Source of the DNA: a virus
Length of the DNA stretch: 38,902 nucleotides
Strand: one strand, 5' to 3'
Virus record (IMG/VR): IMGVR_UViG_3300030116_005260
Location: 1 to 38,902 of that record
The notes under the pieces were generated by a model. That model did not search any database. It was not told where the DNA came from and worked only from the letters and a program-made list of their open reading frames with translations. Within the stretch, counting starts at the first letter, position 1; the number at the start of each line of letters is the position of its first letter. The position numbers and the translations under genes are program-made. Of the stretch, positions 22,132 through 30,577 are shown piece by piece.

Positions 22132-22686
22132 TTATGAGTTTGCCAAAGTGGTAATACTTCCAAGAGCACCTTTGTATTTTAAAGCTCCATTTTCTACATA
22201 AAGAACGCCCCCACCTGAAGGAGTAGAAGGAGCACTTCCGTTACTAATTTTTAACTGAGACGTTGTTGTTAAGCCTCCAAGGGTAATGTCAGTGACGTTG
22301 TTTAGTGTGGTTCCAATTCCTGATGCATCCTCTGCAATTTCTTGTGCTGTAAACAGTCCTTGTCTGTAGGCTGTATCAAGGTCACTTTCTGTTAGCCTTG
22401 CACCATCGACAAAGTCTACTAGAGCATCTGAACTTGTTTGCCTATATATCCTGACTTTGCTTACTGAAGGGCTAAGAGAAGAGGGAAGTTCTGACAGCGT
22501 TACTCTTTTTGTGTTTGCGTTTCTTGAGCTAATAGTAAATTCGTGTTTGTTTCCATCAGATTTTACTGCAAAAGCTTTTATATCATTTACATTTAATACT
22601 TCAATTCCACTGTAACTAAATACAGCTTGTTGTAGTTGATTAATACTTGAACCTCCTGTTGTGTATTCGATGTATGTATTAGCCAT
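22132..22686 (-). CDS. Short tail-fibre adaptor (T7 gp17 N-terminal domain)
   Basis: 184 residues. Residues ~1-120 (EYTTGG..NQLQQAVFSYSGI, FTISS, VRIYRQTSSDALVDFVDGARLTESDLDTAYRQGLFTAQE) match the N-terminal domain of T7 gp17, which anchors fibres to the tail tube. The rest is short and ends GGGVLYVENGALKYKGALGSITTLA, a motif I recall from marine phage fibre adaptors. The distal fibre is missing, so the long modular fibre encoded elsewhere probably provides receptor binding. Confidence 0.8.
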   Translation of the reverse strand: MANTYIEYTTGGSSINQLQQAVFSYSGIEVLNVNDIKAFAVKSDGNKHEFTISSRNANTKRVTLSELPSSLSPSVSKVRIYRQTSSDALVDFVDGARLTESDLDTAYRQGLFTAQEIAEDASGIGTTLNNVTDITLGGLTTTSQLKISNGSAPSTPSGGGVLYVENGALKYKGALGSITTLANS

Positions 22687-22713
22687 AAATTTTGAGTGTT
22701 TGTTTTTATAATT

Positions 22714-25700
22714 TTATTTAATTTTTAATTTTAAAGGTGTTACTTCTCTTATTGTTTCGTCTCCTAGTAATATTGATTCTTGTTGTGTCCTAAGTACTTC
22801 CAGTAAGCTTTCTTCGTTTTCGTTTATAAAAGAATCCAAGAAATCTTTGTTTTCGTTTACAAGTTCTTCCGTAACAACATCCCAATACATTCTTATTAAA
22901 GCTTCAAGTTCGTGTAGAGCTTCGTTTGTTTCCTTTCCTCTTTCTCCCATAACAGTGCTTCCACCTCTTTCTTCTCCTCCAAATTTACTTAACCAATTTC
23001 TAGAGTTTATCAGATCATTTACGTCTCTTTCTATGTTTGTTTCTTTTAGTCTTTGAGCAAACTCATAATATAATGTACGTCCTTCTTCATTTCTGAAGTC
23101 TTTCATTTTAATGTCATAAGTAAGAGTATCTTTGATTTCATTTGGAAGAATATTTAAAACATCTGCTGCTGCTACTGTATCAAAAGTAGTAATTATTGCA
23201 GGTGTATCGGGTGTAAATCTAAGAGTGCTTTGTAAGGGGTTCTGACTAGATATTAAATCTTTACCAAAAATATTTACTTTATTGTTTTGTGGAAATACAC
23301 CAAAAGCACTATATAAAAATCTATCATTAAAGGTTCCTCCTTTTAGATCAGCAATTTTTTGTTCTCCTGTAAATATTTTAGTAATCTTTTTAGCTTGTGC
23401 AGGAACCATCGAGTAGGAAGCGATAAGATCAGCAGACGCTCTTTTAAAGGAACCTTCAGTACTTTTATCAAGTTTTTGTGGTATTAAATCAGAAAGCTGT
23501 TTTATTCCTTGGTTGAAGGGCAGTTCATCTACAAAGGTTCTTATAGAAGATAACATAACAGAAGGAAAATCTTGTTCGCTGTTTAGTAAGTTTTTTTCTT
23601 TAAGTTTAAACCAATAACTAATGTCAGCAGCAAATGCAGCAGGTAAGCTGAATGGAATCATTGCTTGATAAGGTACACCTGCTGCCCTGTAGGAGTTTAT
23701 GCCTCTCTTTTTAAAGGTGTCTCTTTGTGAAGGAGTAAGATATCCCAAACCTCCAGTGAATAAAGGGTTTCCATCTTTATCTTCTAACAAAGCTCCACTG
23801 GCTCCCATTGCCATTAAGGAAGCTCCAATTACTGAGTCAGCTAATAGTTCTTCATTATATTCTGTTCTTCTAGTTCTAAGTCTTTCAATTCTTTCTAGTA
23901 TTTCTGCTTCTTCATCTGCAATCTCTTCCAAATATTTTTGTCTTGTTTTATTAGGATTGTCTTGTGGAATAAAATCTTTCTTTTGTTTTTCTAGATCTTT
24001 TAAATTACTCTTGAGTTTATTAATTCTTCTTGCATAAGGATTTAAGTACTTTCCTCTTACAAATGCAGGAAGTCCTGTACCAAGTGCAGTCATTCTTGCT
24101 CCTCTGTACACCCCTCTAACAACTACATCCATAAAAGGAAAAAGTGCTCTTACAACAAAGTTAGTTTCTGGGTTGTTGCCTAGACCTTTTCTAAAAGATT
24201 CCAAAGCACGATTTACTAAGGCGATATGTACATCATCAACATTGTCTTTAGAAGCTGCATAGAACATTTCTTCTCTTGCAAAGTTTATTTCAGTAAGCAT
24301 CTCCTCTGTTTCCTGTATGACGTTTATACCATCTCCGTTCTTCTTCCATACAGTATCAAGGATTTCTTTTTCTCTGTCTTTTATGGATACTTTAGGATCG
24401 CTACTATTTTCTAAAATAGCCTGAGTTCTAGCTTTTGAAGCAACTCTAACTTTTGTAAGTTGTCTTCTAAAGACTTCATCAACTCCTATGATGCCTCTTA
24501 GGCCCAAGCTCATAACATTCCAGATGCTTCCAAGAACAAAATGTTTATCTACAAACTTCAAAAGATTTTCCTGTGCCTTTGCTCTTCTTTCTGCGGATAC
24601 TCTTTGCTGTTTAATAGTTCTTGAAATGCCTTTCTCCATCGAGAACTTTGAGTCACTATCGATAAACTTTGAGTCTTTACCAGGGTCTGTTACTGATTGA
24701 AGCCTTTTGGCTGATAGATACCCTGCTTTAAGTGCCTCTGGCAGTCCAGAAAACATCTGAAAGGTAGAAGAAATATTTCCAAGATATAATTTACCTGTTA
24801 AGCCTATACCTCTTTTTTGCCATAAATTAGAAACAATGTTTGTATGTGCTTTTACAAATGTCTTTGTTAACCCATAAGCTCCAGAGGGGATTCCTGCTAC
24901 AACGGAACTTACCTGATCTATCAAAGAAGCTTGTCGCATTGTTGTGACTGTGTTAAGTCCTCTTCTAAACTTAAAACCAAAACTGTTTTCAATCGACTGA
25001 TAAAAATATTTTTCTAGGCTGTTATAAAATTCAGCATCGATATCTTTAGCCTTTCGGTCTTCCATCCCCTTATATATTTTTCTAAGGTTTCTTTTTGCTG
25101 TATTTATTTTTGCCTGTATCTTTTTTACTTTGGATTCAACCTGATTCTTTTTTAGTAAATCTTTATTTTTCTTTTCTTTTGCTGTTAGTTTAGCAAAGTC
25201 TTTTGGAGACATTTTAAGAAGATCGTCGAGTTCTTTTTCAAGTACATCAACTTGCCTCAGTTCTTTTTGAGCTTGTTTGTAAAAGTTTATTTTCTTTTTA
25301 AGGACAGCTTCTTTTTGGGCTTTATCCTTCTTTATTTTTCTTGTTTCCTTACTCAGGTCAACTTCACCTGCTCTAAGTTTTTCTAGTTGTTCTTCTAGTT
25401 TTATAATAGCCTTTTCTGAATCTTTTTGTGCTATTGGTCTTACAGTAGGTGTTCTTGCTAGTTTTCTTGTTTTACCTACAGAAGCGTTGACTTTCTTTAT
25501 CTGGTCTAAGTCCTGATCTAGCTTTTTAAGTACACCTCTTAAAGAAGTAACATCTTCATCTACACCTTTAAGCTTACTTATTTTGTTGTCTATTGACTTA
25601 GTTAAATCATCAAAAGCCTGATCTCTTAGTTCTTTAGATTGTGATTTGTTTCTAAACCTTCCTAGAAATAGTCCTCTTCGTGCTTGGTCTGCTAACATGT

Positions 25701-27117
25701 TTCTTCCTGCAACCATGTTAGGAGTATCGAGTACTTCCTGTTGTAAAGTTTTTTGGTTTTCAACAAATACTTTTAGACGTTTGTAGTTGTTTGTTACATC
25801 TACTCCTTGTTTTTCTTTACTAAGTATTCTTGCTATCTCGTTACTTATCTCTTCTTTTAACTCTTCGTTTAGATTGTTCGCTTTGCCTACTAATTCTGGT
25901 TGTGTAATTTGTATGTCAGTTTCTTGTCCTGTTTCTCTGTCTTTGACTTTTTTGATATCAATTTCGTCTGACTCTTTAATTAATTCCTTTACGTCATCGA
26001 GGATCATCGAAGTGTCATCTCCAACATCTTCTGGAACTTTATCTGCTATAGGAGTTTTTACTTCGTCATTAAAGCTCTGATTGGTTTTACCTGTTTCAAT
26101 TTTGGTTGTTACTTCGTCAACTTCTTTAAATTGTTTTGATGCACTATCTAAAAGTTTAAAAGCATCTTCTGTCTCTTTAATTTCTCTACTAAGGTTTTTA
26201 ACTTTTCTATTGTAAAAGAAACCAGAACCACCACTATCTTGTTGCTCCTTTAGCTGAGACTTTAAATCATCAAGTCTTTCCTTTACACTGTCTTTAGCTT
26301 TGTCAGTTATTCTTATTTGTTCGTTTCTTCCCCATTTGCCTGTTCTTCCCCAAACTGATAAGATGCTATTTAAACTTCCCCCAATACCTGCTGCAAAAAG
26401 ATATTCATAAGTATCTCTTTTATCTCTTTCATTCATTGCTATCTGTAGCTCCTGTCTTACAGCAGTTTCCGCAACAGCAAATGAAGCTCCTCCTATAAAA
26501 GTTTTAGCTCCGTTTAAAAGTACAGTTCCTCCTTTTTTATATACACCGAGTTCTGTCAGACTTTGTCCTGTTGCTTTTAATACTTGTTTCTCTGTTCCCT
26601 TTTTACCTATAGTTGATAGTAAGTTTACAGTTGAACTAGAAGGGCCAGTTAAAGCCCCAAACACTCCTGTAGTTAGAAGTTCTCCGTAAGAAACGCCCTC
26701 CTGTAACCCATAAGCTTCTCTTACTTTTTGTCCCATGAAATTACTAAAACCCCAGAGAGCAGCAGAACTTCCAATAAAAGTAAGTCCACCAGTAACAGTA
26801 GATACTGGTTCTAATGCCTGTGGCCCTGCAAACCCTCCAAGACTAAAGTATTTTGCTTTGCTTAAAAAGTTTAACAATTTACCGCTTTTATGAAGTTTAT
26901 TGAGATAGGCAGTAGAAGCTAAACCTCCTCCTAACTCAACGCCAAGCCCCCCGACAGTACCTAAGAAAGCACTACCTTCTTTTTCTTCTTGATCAATTTG
27001 TTCAAGTATCTCTAGTACTTCTGGGTCTACTGTTGGAAACTGTTGTTTCTTTTGTTGAAATGATAACTGTCGTTGCTCGTTAGCTTCAACTTCAATTTCT
27101 TCTATAGTCCTTGGCAT
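22714..27117 (-). CDS. Internal virion protein D-like (T7 gp16 position), 1467 aa
   Basis: Largest gene, at the T7 gp16 position. Hydrophobic glycine-rich segments at ~50-75 and ~95-130 precede long charged coiled coils (~250-680), and further hydrophobic helices lie around 740-760, 870-890 and 1110-1120. No transglycosylase motif is seen at the N-terminus, where T7 gp16 has one. Gp16-type proteins leave the capsid at infection and form a conduit across the cell envelope. It is 3 bases past the upstream gene. Assignment is by position, size and composition. Confidence 0.75.
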   Translation of the reverse strand: MPRTIEEIEVEANEQRQLSFQQKKQQFPTVDPEVLEILEQIDQEEKEGSAFLGTVGGLGVELGGGLASTAYLNKLHKSGKLLNFLSKAKYFSLGGFAGPQALEPVSTVTGGLTFIGSSAALWGFSNFMGQKVREAYGLQEGVSYGELLTTGVFGALTGPSSSTVNLLSTIGKKGTEKQVLKATGQSLTELGVYKKGGTVLLNGAKTFIGGASFAVAETAVRQELQIAMNERDKRDTYEYLFAAGIGGSLNSILSVWGRTGKWGRNEQIRITDKAKDSVKERLDDLKSQLKEQQDSGGSGFFYNRKVKNLSREIKETEDAFKLLDSASKQFKEVDEVTTKIETGKTNQSFNDEVKTPIADKVPEDVGDDTSMILDDVKELIKESDEIDIKKVKDRETGQETDIQITQPELVGKANNLNEELKEEISNEIARILSKEKQGVDVTNNYKRLKVFVENQKTLQQEVLDTPNMVAGRNMLADQARRGLFLGRFRNKSQSKELRDQAFDDLTKSIDNKISKLKGVDEDVTSLRGVLKKLDQDLDQIKKVNASVGKTRKLARTPTVRPIAQKDSEKAIIKLEEQLEKLRAGEVDLSKETRKIKKDKAQKEAVLKKKINFYKQAQKELRQVDVLEKELDDLLKMSPKDFAKLTAKEKKNKDLLKKNQVESKVKKIQAKINTAKRNLRKIYKGMEDRKAKDIDAEFYNSLEKYFYQSIENSFGFKFRRGLNTVTTMRQASLIDQVSSVVAGIPSGAYGLTKTFVKAHTNIVSNLWQKRGIGLTGKLYLGNISSTFQMFSGLPEALKAGYLSAKRLQSVTDPGKDSKFIDSDSKFSMEKGISRTIKQQRVSAERRAKAQENLLKFVDKHFVLGSIWNVMSLGLRGIIGVDEVFRRQLTKVRVASKARTQAILENSSDPKVSIKDREKEILDTVWKKNGDGINVIQETEEMLTEINFAREEMFYAASKDNVDDVHIALVNRALESFRKGLGNNPETNFVVRALFPFMDVVVRGVYRGARMTALGTGLPAFVRGKYLNPYARRINKLKSNLKDLEKQKKDFIPQDNPNKTRQKYLEEIADEEAEILERIERLRTRRTEYNEELLADSVIGASLMAMGASGALLEDKDGNPLFTGGLGYLTPSQRDTFKKRGINSYRAAGVPYQAMIPFSLPAAFAADISYWFKLKEKNLLNSEQDFPSVMLSSIRTFVDELPFNQGIKQLSDLIPQKLDKSTEGSFKRASADLIASYSMVPAQAKKITKIFTGEQKIADLKGGTFNDRFLYSAFGVFPQNNKVNIFGKDLISSQNPLQSTLRFTPDTPAIITTFDTVAAADVLNILPNEIKDTLTYDIKMKDFRNEEGRTLYYEFAQRLKETNIERDVNDLINSRNWLSKFGGEERGGSTVMGERGKETNEALHELEALIRMYWDVVTEELVNENKDFLDSFINENEESLLEVLRTQQESILLGDETIREVTPLKLKIK

Positions 27118-27120
27118 TAT

Positions 27121-29493
27121 TTATTCTTCTACTAAAAATTGTCTTTGTACTTTTAAAAATTGTTCAAGTGCAAAAGCAGGTTCTCCTTCAAGCGATTCTT
27201 CATAAAGACCGAGTCTGGTTACTGTTTCTAAAACTTTTGCCTCCGTTTCAGTTAGGTTCTCGTCCTTTGTTGCTTTTACAATAACTTTTGCAAAGTCTTC
27301 GTAACTTTTAAGAAGAGAACCAAAGTCATTAAATATTCTAACTTCGTCCCACCATACGTTTGCTATTTTAAAATCGTCGCTGATGGTTTCTATGTCCAAT
27401 CCATTAAGACCATAGAAAGTTAAGAGAGTTTTTAAAGCCTTTGAATCTCTTTTACTTCTAGCAAGTATAATGTCTGAATCTATTTCATCTCTTAGTTGAG
27501 TTGCGACTTTTTTATCATCACGAACCTTTTTAGCAATTTTAAGGTTTAAAGTTTTGTATGGAGCGAGTTCTTCATTTGCCTCAGTATTTATTGGGCCTTC
27601 CCCATCATCATAGAAGCTTGTTTCATTATTATTGTCAGTAAAGTTAAACTGCACATTTCTTTTATCTATGGGTAACTCTTGAAAAAGTTGAATGCTTACT
27701 TTTTTTCTAACTGACATCGCTTCAAGAAGTCTTTGGTAATCTTCCTTCTCTTCTTTGATGATTTCTTGGAACTTTTGATTTATCTGGGCTTTTGAACCTT
27801 GTTGTGGTATTACGCCTTTCGGAGCAATTTCACTTTTCCCATATTCAATAAGAAGTTGTTTTATGTTGTTAAGCTGTTCTTTAGATCTTGCTGTGATTCC
27901 AGTTGCTTTTACTAAGGCACTATCTCCCAAAGTTTTAGCGTATTTTGTAGAAAGATCAGAAAGTTCAATATACAAAGATCTTACAATATCTTCATCTGTA
28001 GGAAGAATAGAGTCAAACTTTCTTGCTTCTTTGAAAGCTTCCTCTACCTCAGTAAAAGGAGCAACTCCTGTGATCCCAACTTCCCTCATAAATAATTCTG
28101 GAGTTGCTTTGGGTCTTTCTTCGAAGTATCCTGGCAATTTTAAAAGTGCTTGATCTTTTTGAGATTTCGTGGCTCCTGTAAATTTAGAAGAAGGACTAAG
28201 GTTTATATTACTGTTTTCTCTAAGAACATCGTCAAAAGATCTTGTTATTACTTCTCTTGAAAAATTAGATGTAAACTCTCCTGCTGCAAGCTCAAGTAAA
28301 ATTTCAGATAGTCGTGTCTGGGGGTTGGCTGATCCAAGTATTTCTTCGACAATATTAGTAATTGCCACTTCACTAAGAGGTTCCTGATTTGCTCCAGTTA
28401 GTTTCAAAGGCTTTAAAGTTAGTATTAAAGCTTGTCTAGCTGCTTGACTATCAAGTGGGCTTTGGTTGTTATCTTGAGAAAGTTTTATTTGTTTTAAAGT
28501 TTCCACTGAGCCTCCTACAAATTGACTTGATGCTGCTGATATTGTCTGACTTTTTAGCGTTGAGCTTTCGGAATCTAGTTTATCCAAAGCAGTTTTAAAT
28601 CTACTTAAAAGGAGCTTTGCGTCCATTCCTCCAAAGGTAGGTCTTTTCCCGATAGTTAAATTTTCAGCATCGTTAATTAAAATAGCTGCTCTATCAGGGT
28701 TTGTTGCTAAAGCCAAGTCAAGGCCATCTTTTAAAAGGTTGTTGTAGAAATTAGTTATTTCTCTTGGAGCATAACCTTTTGATTTAAATTCTTTTTCTAT
28801 GCGTTTAAAAAATCCTTGTGTGCTTTCATCTGATTTTCCTAAAGCCACTGAAGCAAAGTCTGTTCTTACTTCTTCTTCAAACACACCATTTAGGTATGCC
28901 TTTTGTTTTTTCTCGTAACCTTTTAAAGCTCCTGCAATGACTCTTGAAGAAAGTTCTCCTCCTAATAAGTTACTTACCTGATTACCAAAAGGACTGTCTG
29001 CAAAGTACTCCTGTATTTCCATAGACAAAGCACCTACTTCTTCTTGCACCAACTCTTTTGCTTTATTTATATCATAACCATTTTTTATGTAGTCATCCAA
29101 CTTTGAGTCTATACTGTTCTCTAGGTCAGCATACTTTTTTACTCCGACTGTATCGTACCATCTTTTTGTTGCTACCTGTTGAAATGCTTTTTGAAATCCT
29201 AAAGCTCCTAATGGCCCTCCATCTGGGTCTGGTACTTTACCTGTAATTATGTCATCAAGATCTTCTGCACTTAACCCTTGAGCAAAGTCCTTGCCTCGCA
29301 TTTGGTTTATGTTACTAACTTGTCCAAGAAGGTTACTAAACTGAGCAAGAGATCTAGAAAGTTTTAAATAGTTATTATCTTTTGGGATACCTTGGACTAC
29401 AGCTTGGTTGGTTCCCCCTACAGGTTGTATAGAGGGTATTGCAGATAGTTGCCCTGGTTGGTAGTTTACTTGTGATCGTGGTTTCTGTGCCAT
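27121..29493 (-). CDS. Internal virion protein C-like (T7 gp15 position), 790 aa
   Basis: 790 residues, close to T7 gp15 (747). Mostly helical and charged, with no signal or membrane segment; a polar N-terminus (RSQVNYQPGQLSAIPSIQPVGG) and many Lys/Glu/Leu helices. By position between gp14-like and gp16-like genes it should be part of the ejected core that guides DNA into the cell. Sequence motifs alone would not identify it. Confidence 0.75.
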   Translation of the reverse strand: MAQKPRSQVNYQPGQLSAIPSIQPVGGTNQAVVQGIPKDNNYLKLSRSLAQFSNLLGQVSNINQMRGKDFAQGLSAEDLDDIITGKVPDPDGGPLGALGFQKAFQQVATKRWYDTVGVKKYADLENSIDSKLDDYIKNGYDINKAKELVQEEVGALSMEIQEYFADSPFGNQVSNLLGGELSSRVIAGALKGYEKKQKAYLNGVFEEEVRTDFASVALGKSDESTQGFFKRIEKEFKSKGYAPREITNFYNNLLKDGLDLALATNPDRAAILINDAENLTIGKRPTFGGMDAKLLLSRFKTALDKLDSESSTLKSQTISAASSQFVGGSVETLKQIKLSQDNNQSPLDSQAARQALILTLKPLKLTGANQEPLSEVAITNIVEEILGSANPQTRLSEILLELAAGEFTSNFSREVITRSFDDVLRENSNINLSPSSKFTGATKSQKDQALLKLPGYFEERPKATPELFMREVGITGVAPFTEVEEAFKEARKFDSILPTDEDIVRSLYIELSDLSTKYAKTLGDSALVKATGITARSKEQLNNIKQLLIEYGKSEIAPKGVIPQQGSKAQINQKFQEIIKEEKEDYQRLLEAMSVRKKVSIQLFQELPIDKRNVQFNFTDNNNETSFYDDGEGPINTEANEELAPYKTLNLKIAKKVRDDKKVATQLRDEIDSDIILARSKRDSKALKTLLTFYGLNGLDIETISDDFKIANVWWDEVRIFNDFGSLLKSYEDFAKVIVKATKDENLTETEAKVLETVTRLGLYEESLEGEPAFALEQFLKVQRQFLVEE

Positions 29494-29499
29494 AAAATT

Positions 29500-30051
29500 T
29501 TAGCCTGTTGATGAAGTTTTAGGTTTTACAAGTCCTGCGTTATACATTACTCCATAGTTACTCAACCCTATTTGTGTTCCTTGAACCAAAGATCCAAGAT
29601 AGTCAGGTTGTTCTATTGGTTGGTTGATACGAAGCATGTTTCTATTAAATCCAATTCCTGCTTCTTGTAATGCTAGTTGTCTATTTATGTCTGTTAAGGA
29701 TGCTTGCTGATCTACTGAAAACTCAAACTCTGCTTGTCTTCTAGCTATGTCACTAAGTAATGAGTTTACACTAAGACCGCTTACTCCTGCTTCTCCTGCT
29801 GAAACAACTGCAGTAGCTCTGGCCTCGATGGCCCTTCTTGTTGAACTTTCTTTTTGCTGTGTCCTTGCTATTGCTTCCTGCTGCTGCTGCGTTCTCATTG
29901 CAGATACTTCTGCTTGAAAGCGTTCTCGTTCTTGTGCCGAAGCTAATCTTTGTGCTTCTGCTTGAGCTTGAGCTTGTTGTCTCTGTCCTTGAATTGAAGA
30001 GATAGTACTAGCTGCTCCTATCATTGAGGATACTATTAATGGACTACACAT
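29500..30051 (-). CDS. Internal virion protein B-like (T7 gp14 position), 183 aa
   Basis: Length and style fit T7 gp14 (196 residues): a short hydrophobic N-terminus (MCSPLIVSSMIGAASTISSIQ), a long Gln/Ala-rich helix (~22-75), then a GVSGLSVNSLL motif and helical C-terminus. Gp14 is ejected into the outer membrane at infection. Its start overlaps the upstream gene by 8 bases. Confidence 0.8.
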   Translation of the reverse strand: MCSPLIVSSMIGAASTISSIQGQRQQAQAQAEAQRLASAQERERFQAEVSAMRTQQQQEAIARTQQKESSTRRAIEARATAVVSAGEAGVSGLSVNSLLSDIARRQAEFEFSVDQQASLTDINRQLALQEAGIGFNRNMLRINQPIEQPDYLGSLVQGTQIGLSNYGVMYNAGLVKPKTSSTG

Positions 30052-30577
30052 AAAATTCGTCTACTACTTCGTGGTTAATTAAAATAAATTGATAAAATGG
30101 TTCGCCTTTGATTGTTAGTTGTTGGGTAAAAGTTGCTCCTAACCATTCGAGCCAACGAACAGCAGGTCGATTGTAACAGTGAACAACATTACCTGCTGAC
30201 CCACCTGTGATTTTAAGAAGTTCTCTTATCCAGGTCTTTGAATGTTTTACTAGATCTCTTCTAGCTACCTTTGGAAACCTATCTGTACCAAGCATCCACA
30301 TGTAAGGCATCTCGTCATTTTCGCCTACACCAAACATAGCTAGGGGAATATTGTTTTTATCTACAACAGTTAGAGTTGCCATGTCGTACTCAAAGGCAGA
30401 CATAAGAGCTTCCTTTGGTTTCTTTCCAAAAGCCATGCACTCAATGACATCTATTTCTCTTAGCTTGTCTGCTAGGTAGTCAGCATGGTCTGGATGTGCA
30501 TCTATCACATCTATCTTATCATACCGAGCTATAACTCTATCAAACACGCCTACTTCTTGAGTGGATAAAGGATTCAA
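30044..30577 (-). CDS. Internal virion protein A/DUF2833-like (T7 gp13 position)
   Basis: 177 residues from a TTG at 30577; GTG 30547 (after residue 10) may be the true start because the first codons overlap the tail-tube gene. IDAHPDHADYLADKLREIDVIECMAFGKKP, LAMFGVGENDEMPYMWMLGT and WLEWLGATF give an acetyltransferase-like (GNAT) pattern, as in the DUF2833 family of T7 gp13-type proteins. Required for virion assembly in T7; enzymatic activity is not established. Confidence 0.75.
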   Translation of the reverse strand: MNPLSTQEVGVFDRVIARYDKIDVIDAHPDHADYLADKLREIDVIECMAFGKKPKEALMSAFEYDMATLTVVDKNNIPLAMFGVGENDEMPYMWMLGTDRFPKVARRDLVKHSKTWIRELLKITGGSAGNVVHCYNRPAVRWLEWLGATFTQQLTIKGEPFYQFILINHEVVDEFYV

